Assembly (NCBI GenBank): GCA_003252395.1
Contig: QKEL01000004.1
Location: forward strand, 1-51,968
From: Spirochaetales bacterium
Lineage (GTDB): Bacteria; Spirochaetota; Spirochaetia; Treponematales; Treponemataceae
DNA: 51,968 bases
Direction of reading: 5' to 3'
The number at the start of each line of letters is the position of its first letter. The first letter of the stretch is position 1. Below, piece after piece: positions 24,072-33,022 of the stretch. Below the pieces are notes generated by a model. That model worked only from the letters and a program-made list of their open reading frames with translations, did not search any database and was not told the DNA's origin. The position numbers were made by a program, and so were the translations under genes.

Positions 24072-24833
24072 TTGATACGAATTAAGAACGAAAAGCAGAT
24101 AGAGGGAATCAGGAAGTCCTGCAAGGCCTTGGCGCGCCTGTACCGGGAAATCGTTCCCGCCGTCAAAGAGGGCGTCACGACCGGAGAGATCGATGACCTT
24201 TGCGTCGCCTTCATCAAGAAAATCGGGGGCGTGCCGGCCTGGTATTCGCAAAAATTTCCCGGCGCCGCGTGCATTTCCGTCAATAACGAGGTGATTCACG
24301 GCATTCCCTCCCGTTCCCGCGTAATAAAAAACGGCGATCTCGTTTCCCTGGATATCGGCATTGACCTGGGCGGCTATATCAGCGATTCCGCCGTAACCGT
24401 TCCCGTGGGCGACATAACCCCCCGTGACGCCGAACTCCTGGAAACCACCAAGCGCTGTCTCGACGCGGGCATTGCCGCGTGCGTGAAGGGAAACCGCATC
24501 GGCGATATTTCGCGCGCCGTGTACGACGTGGCCGTGTCCAAGGGATTCGGGGTCGTGTACGAGTACTGTGGCCATGGGGTTGGCTTGAGCGTCCACGAAG
24601 ACCCGCAAATTCCCAACGTTCCCGAGCGGGGCCCCAATCCCCGCATCGTCGGCGGCATGGTCCTCGCAATCGAGCCCATGATCAACGCCGGCACCGGCGA
24701 CGTGGACCTGCTGGACGACGGCTGGACCGTGGTAACCGCCGACGGCCGCAATTCGTGCCACATGGAGCATACGGTCGCCGTGTTTCCCGACCATACCGAG
24801 GTCTTAACAATGTTAAATCCCGGCGAGGACTGA
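24072..24833 (+). CDS. map: Methionine aminopeptidase, type I
   Basis: This metallo-enzyme removes the initiator methionine from nascent proteins. All five metal ligands can be placed: two Asp in SLDIGIDLGGYISDSA, the His of GHGVGLSVHEDP, the Glu of AIEPMI and the Glu of HMEHTVAV. The 253-residue length fits type I. The start is an unusual TTG at 24072, supported by AAGGAGG six bases upstream and by the conserved N-terminus (IRIKNEKQIEGIRKSCK). It follows the J-domain gene by 12 bases and appears to end the long ATPase-led transcript. Confidence 0.96.
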   Translation: MIRIKNEKQIEGIRKSCKALARLYREIVPAVKEGVTTGEIDDLCVAFIKKIGGVPAWYSQKFPGAACISVNNEVIHGIPSRSRVIKNGDLVSLDIGIDLGGYISDSAVTVPVGDITPRDAELLETTKRCLDAGIAACVKGNRIGDISRAVYDVAVSKGFGVVYEYCGHGVGLSVHEDPQIPNVPERGPNPRIVGGMVLAIEPMINAGTGDVDLLDDGWTVVTADGRNSCHMEHTVAVFPDHTEVLTMLNPGED

Positions 24834-24915
24834 CCCGGGATGTAACCACCGGCGCCTCGATTTATTACCTTTATGTTAACAAAACGTTCCACAACGTGCG
24901 TATTTGGAGGTTACC

Positions 24916-26406
24916 ATGAAAGCACTCACCAATAAGGCAGGCAAACAGATACTCGTCGTAGCGGCGGCGCTCGGGAGTTTTGCCCTCGTTGCCGTTTTTT
25001 CGACCCGATCTCCCGGTTCGGCGCAGACGGTATACGCGGAATCTCCCTCGCGGATTACCATGTCCGCCGATACGCTTTCCTTCCTCGAAGGAATGCAAAA
25101 GGCCAACCGCGCGGTTTCCGCCGCCTTGCTCCCCTCGGTCGTCACCCTAGACGTCACGGAAACCAAGACCGTCGAGAATACGCCGATGGATACCAATCCC
25201 TGGTTTTTCTTCGGGAATCCCGACAATAACGGGCAGGACGGCGAAACGCCCCAACGCGAATTTAAATCAGAGGGCCTCGGCTCGGGCGTAATCGTCCGTC
25301 GCGACGGCAAGACGTGGTACCTGTTAACCAATCACCACGTTGCCGGCTCAGCCACGAACATTACCGTGAGGCTCGACGACGGGCGCGAATTCGACGGCAA
25401 GCTCGTGGGCGCTGACGAGCGCAAGGATATCGCCTTGGTCTCCTTCGAGTCGGACGCGACTGATATTCCCGTCGCGAACCTCGGCGATTCGGATAGCGTT
25501 AAAACCGGCGACATCGTCTTCGCGATAGGCTCTCCGCTCGGCTATATGTCCTCGGTCACCCAGGGTATCGTGAGCGCGGTCGGACGCGACGGCGGGCCCA
25601 ACAATAACATCAACGATTTTATCCAAACCGACGCCGCCATCAACCAGGGCAATTCGGGCGGGCCGCTGGTAAACATTTACGGCGAGGTGGTGGGAATTAA
25701 TTCCTGGATCGCCTCACAGTCCGGCGGTTCCCAGGGATTGGGATTCTCGATCCCCATAAACAACGTAAAAAAAGCCATCGACGACTTCATAGCCGACGGC
25801 AAGATCAAGTACGGCTGGCTCGGCGTATCGCTCGTCGAGGCAGACGCCTCTACCCTGACCGAGCTCTCGCTAACGGGCCGCAAGGGCGCGTTGGCAAGCC
25901 AGGTATTCGCCAATTCCCCCGCTGCGAAAGGCGGTATCCTCCCCGGCGACTTCGTGATTGCCCTCAACGGACACGACGTGAAGACCGTGGACCAGCTGGT
26001 CCGTGACGTGGGCGACCTTCCCGCGGGCAAGAGCGCGGACTTTCGGGTGATCCGGAACGGTAAGGAAACGGATTTGAAGGTCAAGATCGAGTCTCGCGAC
26101 GAAAGCGTGGTCGCCGATTACAGTAAGCTCTGGCCCGGGTTCATACCCTATTCGCTTACCGACGAAGTACGGACCAGACTGAAATTGGACGCGAAACAGA
26201 AAGGCGTGGTCGTCGCGAACGTGTGGGCGAAGAGTCCCGCGGCGGTTATGGGCTTGGTCGCCGGCGACGTTATCGTGAAGGTCAACGACAAGACGGTCAG
26301 CGACCTCCCGGGCTTCTATTCCCTTCTCGCCTCCGCAAAGGGCGACGTCTGGTTCGACGTGATTCGCGAGGGACAGACCGTATCCACCATGAGGTACAAG
26401 AAGTAA
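24916..26406 (+). CDS. HtrA/DegP-family periplasmic serine protease with two PDZ domains
   Basis: This envelope quality-control protease has 496 residues. The start at 24916 follows GGAGG. An N-terminal hydrophobic segment (residues 11-28) is a signal sequence or anchor. The trypsin-like domain carries the triad His141, Asp171 and Ser247 (GNSGGP). Two PDZ domains follow (about residues 300-385 and 405-490), with LGV and GLVAGDVIVKVN segments. An 84-base upstream gap contains no obvious promoter that can be named, though it is AT-rich. A strong terminator follows, so it is a single-gene unit. Confidence 0.94.
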   Translation: MKALTNKAGKQILVVAAALGSFALVAVFSTRSPGSAQTVYAESPSRITMSADTLSFLEGMQKANRAVSAALLPSVVTLDVTETKTVENTPMDTNPWFFFGNPDNNGQDGETPQREFKSEGLGSGVIVRRDGKTWYLLTNHHVAGSATNITVRLDDGREFDGKLVGADERKDIALVSFESDATDIPVANLGDSDSVKTGDIVFAIGSPLGYMSSVTQGIVSAVGRDGGPNNNINDFIQTDAAINQGNSGGPLVNIYGEVVGINSWIASQSGGSQGLGFSIPINNVKKAIDDFIADGKIKYGWLGVSLVEADASTLTELSLTGRKGALASQVFANSPAAKGGILPGDFVIALNGHDVKTVDQLVRDVGDLPAGKSADFRVIRNGKETDLKVKIESRDESVVADYSKLWPGFIPYSLTDEVRTRLKLDAKQKGVVVANVWAKSPAAVMGLVAGDVIVKVNDKTVSDLPGFYSLLASAKGDVWFDVIREGQTVSTMRYKK

Positions 26407-26442
26407 CGTTTGGCGTATCCCGTCGAGGGACGCTGCGAAAGG

Positions 26443-26473
26443 GGACGGCTCAACCTGAGCCGTCCTTTTTTTT
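26443..26473 (+). terminator. Intrinsic terminator of the HtrA gene
   Basis: A ten-pair stem GGACGGCTCA (26443-26452) / TGAGCCGTCC (26456-26465) with a three-base loop is followed by eight T. Confidence 0.93.
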
Positions 26474-26522
26474 CCCCCGGGGCCCTATCGCCCGAGCCTC
26501 GGCAAGCGCGGGCCTGTTTCCC

Positions 26523-26551
26523 TTGAGCAATCGCGAAAAAAGGGTTACATT
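26523..26551 (+). promoter_or_regulatory. Sigma-70 promoter of the phosphoribosyltransferase operon
   Basis: TTGAGC (26523-26528), a 17-base spacer and TACATT (26546-26551) precede a short leader with GAGAGG ahead of the ATG at 26575. Confidence 0.65.
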
Positions 26552-26574
26552 GGTGAAATGAGAGGTTTTTCAGC

Positions 26575-27186
26575 ATGAATAAGGAATTTCTGCCCTACGA
26601 GAAAGTTAGGAACAACGCGCTTAAGATGGCGTATCGCATTCATCAGGACGGATTTATTCCCGATATCATCTACGTGTCCCTCCGGGGCGGTGCGTATCTC
26701 GCGAACGTGATAAGCGAGTACTTTAAGATAGTGCGGAAAGAAGTCAGGCCGGTGCTGTACGCCGCGGTCGTGGCCCGTTCCTATTCCGATATCCGCCAGC
26801 GGGACCGCGTAATGGTGGACGGTTGGACGTATTCCCCCGAACACCTCCGTCACGGCGACCGCATTCTGTTGATCGACGATATTTTCGATACCGGCCGCAC
26901 GGTGAACCATCTCGTTGAGATCCTTTTGGAGAAGGGCATTCCCCGAAAGGACATCAAGGTTGCCGTGCACGACTATAAGTATTTCTCCTTCCATGAGGAA
27001 CAGCTCCCCATACAGCCCGATTATTGGTGCCGGAAGCACGAGATCGAGCGTCCCGAGGACGACCGTTGGATCCACTATATGAGCCACGAGCTTATCGGCT
27101 TGAGCGAAGAGGAACTTGAGGAACATTACTACAAGTACGATCCGGAACTCAAACCCATCCTGTCGGTGTTAAACCGGAAGCCATGA
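26575..27186 (+). CDS. Purine-type phosphoribosyltransferase
   Basis: This type I phosphoribosyltransferase (203 residues) has the PRPP-binding loop LLIDDIFDTGRTV at residues 98-110 and an early SLRGGAYLA loop near residue 35. The family arrangement suggests salvage of hypoxanthine, guanine or xanthine, but the base cannot be read from the sequence. A C-terminal helical extension (SEEELEEHYYKYDPEL) follows the catalytic core. Its stop overlaps the next ATG as ATGA, coupling a cytoplasmic salvage enzyme to an exported protein. Confidence 0.88.
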   Translation: MNKEFLPYEKVRNNALKMAYRIHQDGFIPDIIYVSLRGGAYLANVISEYFKIVRKEVRPVLYAAVVARSYSDIRQRDRVMVDGWTYSPEHLRHGDRILLIDDIFDTGRTVNHLVEILLEKGIPRKDIKVAVHDYKYFSFHEEQLPIQPDYWCRKHEIERPEDDRWIHYMSHELIGLSEEELEEHYYKYDPELKPILSVLNRKP

Positions 27187-29822
27187 GTCTCCCTGGCGGT
27201 GCGGCCCTTCGCCGGATAGCGGTTTTTCTCGCGCAGGCGCTCTTCCTGCCCGCCGCGTTTTGGGGCGCCGAACCGCTCTCCTCCTATGCCGTAACGCCGC
27301 CGCCGGGCCTATATTCCCAGCCGCAACTGCTTTCGTTTTCCGCGCCAACCGGCCGTCGGCTCGAGATTCTCGTCGACGGGATTCCCTATGACCTTTCCCG
27401 GGGGCCTCTCTATTTGGATACCCCCGTCGGCTCCGAGCGGGAATGGAGTCTTTCCGTAAGCGCCCGAAGCGCCGCCCCGAACGGCGGCGGAAACGGGAGC
27501 GAAAGCGATGCGTTGGTTTGGAAAATAGACCGGAAGGGCCCGGACGCGCCGTCCCTATCCGTCGAGCAAGGGGCTTCGGGCCAATCGGTGATTCCCCGTC
27601 TGAACGAGCCCGGCCGCGTCCATTGGATGATGTGGTTTCCCCGCTATGCGGCATGGTCGAGCGGGACAACCGATTCCGGCCAACCGATCGTCGTGCCCTA
27701 CGGCGCGGCTTTATGCGCCTGGGGCGTTGACTTGGCCGGCAATCGGGGGCCTGCAGCGTCCTTTTCCGGCGTGAGCGATCCCGATTCCCTTTCCCAGCTT
27801 CCCTTCAAGATCGTTAACCCCGTTCCCGGTTCGTGGTCAAACCGCCAAGCCCTCGTGGTGGAGCGGCGCGAAGACCTAACCGTCCGCTATTCGATCGACG
27901 GATCCGACCCTGCCGTTGGCGGGCTTGAATACCAAGGTCCCGTGCTTCTCGAGGCCGAAGGCGTCGTCCTTCTGCGGGTGCTGATATCCGACGGGGAGGG
28001 CCGCTCCTGGTCCACGAAAACGCTGTATTCCGTATCGGGTCCGGAGCCTACTCCCGTAACCGCCATTAACGAACGAGACGCCGTCACGGAGACGGGCGAA
28101 TTTGCCGAGCTATTCGTGAATGAGGGTACCTCGTGGGGAATCGGCGACGGGATGCCCCGGGAACCGGGCGGGAAAGCGGTCCTGTTCACCGGCGTGCGGG
28201 GTATCCATGCCTGGTATCCGTTGACCGTTTCGGACGGAAAGAATACGTGGCGTCACGTTATCGGCTGCGGAACGGCCGCTCCGTCCGCCGTCGTTTCCGA
28301 TTCCCCGGAACCCCTTGATCCTTCCTCAGCGCCCGTTCGGGTTCTCGATTGGTACTTCGTCGCCATTGAGGGCTTGTCGGACGTCTTTACGTCCGTCGAC
28401 GGCGCGCCCTGGCAGGCGTACGCCGCCCCGCTGTTCGTAAATCGCGACGCGGACCATACCCTCGAGTGGTATTCCCCGTCCTGGAAAACGGGAACCGTGG
28501 AGACCGTTCGGCTCCCGGCAAAGCCGGTATTGACCGGGCTGCCGGATACGGGCGTAACCGGGGAACCCGTCTTCCTTTCCGCGCGAAATTCCGCGTGGGA
28601 CCTCCGTTACCGGTCGGCTCCCTTCCCGCTGTCTTCACCAGCCTCGATGCGCGACTCAGCGCTGTCCAGCGGCCTTTTGGTAGAGACGCCTTTCGGCTCG
28701 GAATCGCGGTTCAGGCTTTCCTTCCTCGCCGTATGCGACGGGATCGCCAACGGAAATCTGGAAGCCGAATTCACGATCGACCGAAAGGCCCCCAGAATTC
28801 CCACCCTTGCCCTGGATACCGATTCCCGATGGACACGCTCAGCCGTTCGCTTACGCGTTTCCGGGGAGGACCGCATCGATACGGTAATCGAGCCGGAAGC
28901 CCGCCGGACGGGTAACGGCGAATACCTTTTGGAGGGCGCCATCGATCGTTCCGTTACCTACAGCATTCGCTCAAGCGCGGTCGATGAGGCCGGCAATCGC
29001 GGCGGCGCGGCCGAAACCACGGTAACCGTCGACAGAAACGCGATGTACGTCGATCCTTCCTGGACCGGTACGCGGGGCGACGCGCCCGACGGCTCTCCCG
29101 AGGCGCCGTACTCATCCCTGGATATGGCCCTGGAAACCATTCGCGATCGGGGTTCCTGGCGTATCTACCTCCAGGGAAACGCGAAATTAATGAAGCCGCA
29201 CACCGTGCTCGCTGACGTACGGCTGATCGGCTCCGGGCATTCCGTTGAAGTAGCCGCCGGCGCCTTCCTGACGGTTTCCTCGGGCGCTCTTAGGCTTGAA
29301 GCGTGCTCTATCGGCGCGGATTTCAGCTCGTCCGCCGCCATGGAGCCCCTGATCAGCGTGCTAAACGGGACCCTCGCGCTGAACGGCGTTCGCCTGTCCG
29401 TGGCCGGTCCCGATTCGGCGATACTCCTTCGGGGAACCGGCGCCGATATCCGCGCGAATAACGCCAGCCTCACGTTGACCGGCGGCGCCTATGCCTCGGC
29501 GGTAGACGTGAGGTCTTCACGCCTTTCCATGGAATCGAGCGAGGTTCGGGTCTCCGCCCGTTCCGTTTCGGCCCTCTCCTTGGTAGGCGCCAAGGCCGAC
29601 CTTCGGAACACTTCTGTTTCGGTCCTTCCCTCCACCGCGAGCCGGGCCATGGAAGCGTGGGCATCGGACCTTGTGTTGGATTCGGTGCGTTTCGAGCGGA
29701 TAACGGAATCGAAGGCCGTAGGCGATACGGCGTTATGGACCGATGCTGACACGAAGGTCCGTTTCTCGGGAACGTCCGCGTATCCGGGCTTTCAAACCGC
29801 AAGGGAGATCGCCCCCCGGTGA
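27183..29822 (+). CDS. Large exported protein: chitobiase-like/Ig-like repeats and C-terminal beta-helix
   Basis: The product has 879 residues and an N-terminal signal peptide (FLAQALFLPAAFWGAE). Two segments near residues 37-80 and 215-275 resemble the CHB_HEX C-terminal beta-sandwich (PGSWSNRQALVVERREDLTV followed by RYSIDGSDP). Ig-like segments with DxAGNRG are repeated (near 175 and 600). From about residue 620 a PSWTGTRGDAPDGSPEAPYS segment opens a region with repeated short hydrophobic strands and Ser/Asn turns, like a right-handed parallel beta-helix. No enzyme motif is seen. A surface or periplasmic carbohydrate- or matrix-binding role is inference. It overlaps both neighbours (ATGA and GTGA). 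Confidence 0.8.
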   Translation: MSLPGGAALRRIAVFLAQALFLPAAFWGAEPLSSYAVTPPPGLYSQPQLLSFSAPTGRRLEILVDGIPYDLSRGPLYLDTPVGSEREWSLSVSARSAAPNGGGNGSESDALVWKIDRKGPDAPSLSVEQGASGQSVIPRLNEPGRVHWMMWFPRYAAWSSGTTDSGQPIVVPYGAALCAWGVDLAGNRGPAASFSGVSDPDSLSQLPFKIVNPVPGSWSNRQALVVERREDLTVRYSIDGSDPAVGGLEYQGPVLLEAEGVVLLRVLISDGEGRSWSTKTLYSVSGPEPTPVTAINERDAVTETGEFAELFVNEGTSWGIGDGMPREPGGKAVLFTGVRGIHAWYPLTVSDGKNTWRHVIGCGTAAPSAVVSDSPEPLDPSSAPVRVLDWYFVAIEGLSDVFTSVDGAPWQAYAAPLFVNRDADHTLEWYSPSWKTGTVETVRLPAKPVLTGLPDTGVTGEPVFLSARNSAWDLRYRSAPFPLSSPASMRDSALSSGLLVETPFGSESRFRLSFLAVCDGIANGNLEAEFTIDRKAPRIPTLALDTDSRWTRSAVRLRVSGEDRIDTVIEPEARRTGNGEYLLEGAIDRSVTYSIRSSAVDEAGNRGGAAETTVTVDRNAMYVDPSWTGTRGDAPDGSPEAPYSSLDMALETIRDRGSWRIYLQGNAKLMKPHTVLADVRLIGSGHSVEVAAGAFLTVSSGALRLEACSIGADFSSSAAMEPLISVLNGTLALNGVRLSVAGPDSAILLRGTGADIRANNASLTLTGGAYASAVDVRSSRLSMESSEVRVSARSVSALSLVGAKADLRNTSVSVLPSTASRAMEAWASDLVLDSVRFERITESKAVGDTALWTDADTKVRFSGTSAYPGFQTAREIAPR

Positions 29823-30460
29823 CGGCCCTTGAAGGTATAGGCCCCAGCCGCGTACTCCGCTGCGGGCTGGACGAGGCGGGTAGGGGCCCTATGGCTGGAC
29901 CGGTATGCGCCGCCGCCGTGATTTTACCGGAGCGGTTTGACCTTTCCCTCCTGGACGATTCCAAGAAACTGAACGCGCGGCGTCGGGATGAGGCGATGCG
30001 GGCTATCTACGCCCAAGCCCTCGCCTGGTGCGTCGGTTGGGCCTCGCACGAGGAGATCGATGCCATAAATATCCTCGCGGCCAGCCTCTTGGCCATGAAA
30101 CGGGCCTATGAGGGCCTTTTTCGGGCCCTGGGCACCCTCCCCGCCGAAGAGCTCGATCCCTCGCGTATCGACGTGATCGTTGACGGTCTCCATAAACCCG
30201 ATATAGCGGCGCGCACGGTTCAGGCGGAACCGCGGGCCGACGGGACCTATGCCGAAGTGATGGCCGCTTCCATTCTCGCGAAAACCGCCCGCGACCGCAT
30301 GATGGAACGGTATTCTTGGCTCTATCCCGAGTATGGCTATGAACGTCACAAGGGGTATCCAACCGCCGCGCATATACGGGCTTTAAACGAAAACGGGCCT
30401 TCACCCATCCAGCGGAAAACGTTCCGGCTGAAAGGCGAAGGCCAGCTCACTCTTTTCTGA
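29819..30460 (+). CDS. rnhB: Ribonuclease HII
   Basis: This enzyme cuts RNA in RNA-DNA hybrids and removes single ribonucleotides. It has 213 residues. The catalytic Asp and Glu are D18 and E19 of LDEAGRGPMAGPV; further acidic residues are in VDGLHKP and the YPEYGYERHKGYPTAAH segment. It has a GTG start that overlaps the stop of the upstream exported-protein gene (GTGA), so translation is coupled. It faces the BpuR-like gene convergently. Confidence 0.97.
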   Translation: MTALEGIGPSRVLRCGLDEAGRGPMAGPVCAAAVILPERFDLSLLDDSKKLNARRRDEAMRAIYAQALAWCVGWASHEEIDAINILAASLLAMKRAYEGLFRALGTLPAEELDPSRIDVIVDGLHKPDIAARTVQAEPRADGTYAEVMAASILAKTARDRMMERYSWLYPEYGYERHKGYPTAAHIRALNENGPSPIQRKTFRLKGEGQLTLF

Positions 30461-30461
30461 C

Positions 30462-30487
30462 GAATCGGCTTTCCGATTCCTTATTCA
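30462..30487. terminator. Hairpin between rnhB and the BpuR-like gene
   Basis: The stem GAATCGG (30462-30468) / CCGATTC (30473-30479) lies in the 24-base convergent gap. On the plus strand the T-run starts eight bases later, inside the opposing gene, so this is a weak terminator at best. Confidence 0.5.
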
Positions 30488-30868
30488 GTTTTTTTGGTCT
30501 TTTTTCGATATGACCGTAACCTTGCGCGGTTTTTTTGCCGGAGTGGCGTCTTGCCGAACCGGTTTTTCGGCGGCTTTTTTGCGCACCACTTTTTTCTTTC
30601 CCTGATCGCCGCGCTCAGCGGCCTCTTTTACCCGGGCTTTCCGGTTTTTCTCGATAAAGCCGAGACTTCCTTCAAGTCCTTGAAGGAATTTTTGCATGTC
30701 ATCCTCAAAGACGACGATGGCATGACGGTCAAAATCGGCTCCTTCGGTGTTTTTGCTCTCCACAACCTGTAAAAACACGTCACCGGTCCGGTTTTCCTTC
30801 ACGTTAAAAAAATATGTCCGGTTATCGAGCGATATCTTGGTGGTGAAAAGCTCTCCGCGTATACCCAT
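30485..30868 (-). CDS. Pur-family (DUF3276, BpuR-like) nucleic-acid-binding protein
   Basis: The product has 127 residues. The first 80 match the PUR domain as seen in the Borrelia BpuR protein, with GELFTTKISLDNRTYFFNVK followed by the segment FLQVVES and a terminal helix (FEDDMQKFLQGL). The C-terminal 50 residues are highly basic (KKKVVRKKAAEKPVR), a tail that should strengthen RNA or DNA binding. Pur proteins bind single-stranded nucleic acid, and BpuR is known to act as a regulator. It is the second gene of an operon, 26 bases after the phosphohexomutase, with an AAGGAAGG ribosome site. Confidence 0.88.
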   Translation of the reverse strand: MGIRGELFTTKISLDNRTYFFNVKENRTGDVFLQVVESKNTEGADFDRHAIVVFEDDMQKFLQGLEGSLGFIEKNRKARVKEAAERGDQGKKKVVRKKAAEKPVRQDATPAKKPRKVTVISKKDQKN

Positions 30869-30894
30869 TTGTACCTTCCTTGACGTATCGGATA

Positions 30895-32811
30895 CTACAA
30901 TATTTTGGAGTCCGCCTCAAGTACCATGCGGGTAAGCCAAGCGAGCATTTCCCGCTCAAAGGCAATATCCGAGCCGCGGACGTCCGCCAGAATGCGGAAA
31001 ACCGGCTCAGTCCCGGAACCGCGCATCCAAATATACGCGACGGGCCTTTTGCGGGAATCGTAAAACTGCACCTTCAAGCCGCCCTTGCCGGAAATTCCGA
31101 AATCTTCGAGACCCTCGGTCTGTTTTGTTCCATTATTCGCGATGGCGGTCCACGACGCGATTTGTCGCTCCTTGAACAGCCGATTCTTTTCCGTCTCCCA
31201 TTGAGCGGCGAAAACCCGTTGGAATTTTCGCTTGAGCTCGCCATGGTCCTTGGTCCGAATGCCCAACATGGCGTCGTTCTCGTACACTGAGGTGGTAACG
31301 AAAGCCGGGAGGGTAGCGAGAATATCGGATAGGGTGAAGTCGTCCCGGTAAGCCGATTCCTGGCCGGAACGGACGCACCAAGAATGGAAAAGGCCCAGGG
31401 AACCTTCTTCGTCGCGGAGAACCAGCAGCTTAATCAGGGCAAAAACCGTATTGAGCGGGTCTCGGACGGCCGCGGGATGGGTTATGTTTCCCCCGTTGGA
31501 GCCCTCGCCCAGTATACGTACCGTGTTCCCGCGTTCCCTCAGTTCGCGGGCTAGATTGACCACGTTGGCCTCGCCCACCTCGGCTCTATACACCGCCGCG
31601 CCGAAGGCGTTGGCGATCTCCTCAATGCGCAGGGACGTGGGGTCATTAACCGCAACGGCCGCGTGAGCGAGCGATTGCGGGTCGCGGTAGCCAAGATGGG
31701 CCAATTCCGCGACGACCGAGAGGGCAAATACTTCCTGGGCCTCCAGGGGCAACGCCCTGCCGGTTTTCTCGTCCCAATACACTATGTTGCCCCGGTCCCC
31801 GTCGCAGTCCGGAACGTAGCCGATCACCGCATTCCGCTCCTGGGGCGTCTTTCCCTCGGTTCGGAGCCGGAGCATTTCCCGTGCGCAATAATCGAGGCTC
31901 GCGCCTTCGGGAACGATTCTGTGGGCAATGGCGCCGGGAGCGTCGTTAATGGACGAAAGGGCGATGCCGCAAGAAGCGAGGAAGCTTCGGTCAATGCTGG
32001 CCGCGCGGGCGCTTCCGTTAAAGTCGGCGACTACCGAAAGGGGCGTTCCCTTCGCGGCGAGCGTTTCCGCAGCCTTCGCGAGTTTCTTGAAAAAGAGGTC
32101 CTTTTTTTGCCGGTCCGTCTCGTCCGAAATAACGGAACCGGTAAAATTCGCATAGGCTTCCATCGCTTCCGCCTTTCGGGCGGCCCGGTTTTCCCAAACA
32201 GCGGTAAGCTGTGCCGCCGGACAGGCTGACAGTAAGGCAAACGCGGAATCGACCGCGTCCGCGCTCGCCATTCTTTTGCGGAAATTCTCGATCAATGCCG
32301 CCGCGTCCTTTCCGCCCAGGACCCCGCCGTCGGAAAGGCCGAATTTCACGCCGTTATGGCCAATGGGATTATGGCTTGCTGAAATGTACGCGAAGGAGCC
32401 GTGGGCCTTCGCGTAAGCCATTATCTCCGGCGCGGCCGCCGTACCGAGAAAGGTAACCGACAGTCCCTTTGCGATGAATACCCTGCACATCGCGTCCGCA
32501 ATGGCGGGGCCGGTCGGGCGCGTATCGTATCCCACCACCACTTCGGCGATACCCGAACCGAGCGAGATGAGCCAATCGGCGAATACCGATGCCATATGGG
32601 CCGCCAGTACCGTGTTCGCGCTCCCGATATCCGCTCGTTTGTCTTCCTCTTCGCCCGATTGCGCAAAAACCTTACGCCACCCCGAGGCTGAAAGGATTAA
32701 TGGTTCAAGCGCCGCGTCGATTTCGTCGCGATTGGGCGCGGAGAGCAAAAAGGGGACCGTATCGGGGGCCCCCAAAGGATAACCGGTCGCGAGATCTTTA
32801 TATAAGCTCAT
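30895..32811 (-). CDS. Phosphoglucomutase/phosphomannomutase (alpha-D-phosphohexomutase)
   Basis: This four-domain phosphohexomutase has 638 residues, longer than bacterial ManB/AlgC types (about 460). The phosphoserine loop is YISASHNPIG with Ser146, the metal-binding loop is DCDGDRGN (near residue 350), the sugar-recognition loop is GEGSNGG, and the C-terminal phosphate loop is RGSGTEPVFRI. It interconverts hexose-1- and hexose-6-phosphates; whether glucose or mannose is preferred cannot be told. The start at 32811 has AGGAGG eight bases upstream. An inverted repeat upstream of its promoter suggests regulation. Confidence 0.93.
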   Translation of the reverse strand: MSLYKDLATGYPLGAPDTVPFLLSAPNRDEIDAALEPLILSASGWRKVFAQSGEEEDKRADIGSANTVLAAHMASVFADWLISLGSGIAEVVVGYDTRPTGPAIADAMCRVFIAKGLSVTFLGTAAAPEIMAYAKAHGSFAYISASHNPIGHNGVKFGLSDGGVLGGKDAAALIENFRKRMASADAVDSAFALLSACPAAQLTAVWENRAARKAEAMEAYANFTGSVISDETDRQKKDLFFKKLAKAAETLAAKGTPLSVVADFNGSARAASIDRSFLASCGIALSSINDAPGAIAHRIVPEGASLDYCAREMLRLRTEGKTPQERNAVIGYVPDCDGDRGNIVYWDEKTGRALPLEAQEVFALSVVAELAHLGYRDPQSLAHAAVAVNDPTSLRIEEIANAFGAAVYRAEVGEANVVNLARELRERGNTVRILGEGSNGGNITHPAAVRDPLNTVFALIKLLVLRDEEGSLGLFHSWCVRSGQESAYRDDFTLSDILATLPAFVTTSVYENDAMLGIRTKDHGELKRKFQRVFAAQWETEKNRLFKERQIASWTAIANNGTKQTEGLEDFGISGKGGLKVQFYDSRKRPVAYIWMRGSGTEPVFRILADVRGSDIAFEREMLAWLTRMVLEADSKIL

Positions 32812-32839
32812 CACAAAAGCCTCCTGATAACAGGTGATG

Positions 32840-32869
32840 ATGATAGCACACATTTCATTTATTGATCAA
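32840..32869 (-). promoter_or_regulatory. Extended -10 promoter of the phosphohexomutase operon
   Basis: On the minus strand TTGATC (32869-32864), an 18-base spacer and TGC-TATCAT (TATCAT at 32845-32840) give an extended -10 promoter with a start near 32833. Confidence 0.7.
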
Positions 32870-32874
32870 TTTAT

Positions 32875-32889
32875 GTACAAGCAGTGTAC
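32875..32889. promoter_or_regulatory. Inverted repeat GTACA-N5-TGTAC next to the phosphohexomutase -35
   Basis: A perfect five-base inverted repeat lies directly upstream of the -35 box in the AT-rich divergent region. The position suits an activator or a cooperating repressor site. Confidence 0.45.
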
Positions 32890-32943
32890 CAACATATTTG
32901 TTAAAAAAAAGTAATTTTATTAAACCTATGGGATTTGTTTTAA

Positions 32944-32981
32944 TTGGCACAGATGTTTTTTTTCGGTATATTTTTAATACC
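32944..32981 (+). promoter_or_regulatory. nifS-nifU promoter with overlapping operator-like palindrome
   Basis: TTGGCA (32944-32949), a 17-base spacer and TATATT (32967-32972) form a sigma-70 promoter with a start near 32979. The inverted repeat GGTAT-N7-ATACC (32965-32981) covers the -10 box and start. Such a location would block RNA polymerase when occupied, for example by an Rrf2-type or metal-responsive regulator. None is encoded in the window. Confidence 0.65.
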
Positions 32982-33022
32982 ACGGCTGAAACATACATGG
33001 AGCACGGGAGGCCCGGCAAAGC

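Noticed and set aside
24833..24915. Repeated AACGT elements before the HtrA gene as an envelope-stress sigma promoter
   Set aside because: The bases do not match known -35/-10 boxes of sigma-E type promoters, and the repeats are too short to be convincing.
32944..32960. Second sigma-54 promoter candidate (TTGGCAC-AGATG-TTTTT) before nifS
   Set aside because: The -24 half matches, but the invariant GC of the -12 element is TT at 32958-32959. The same bases form a better sigma-70 -35 box.
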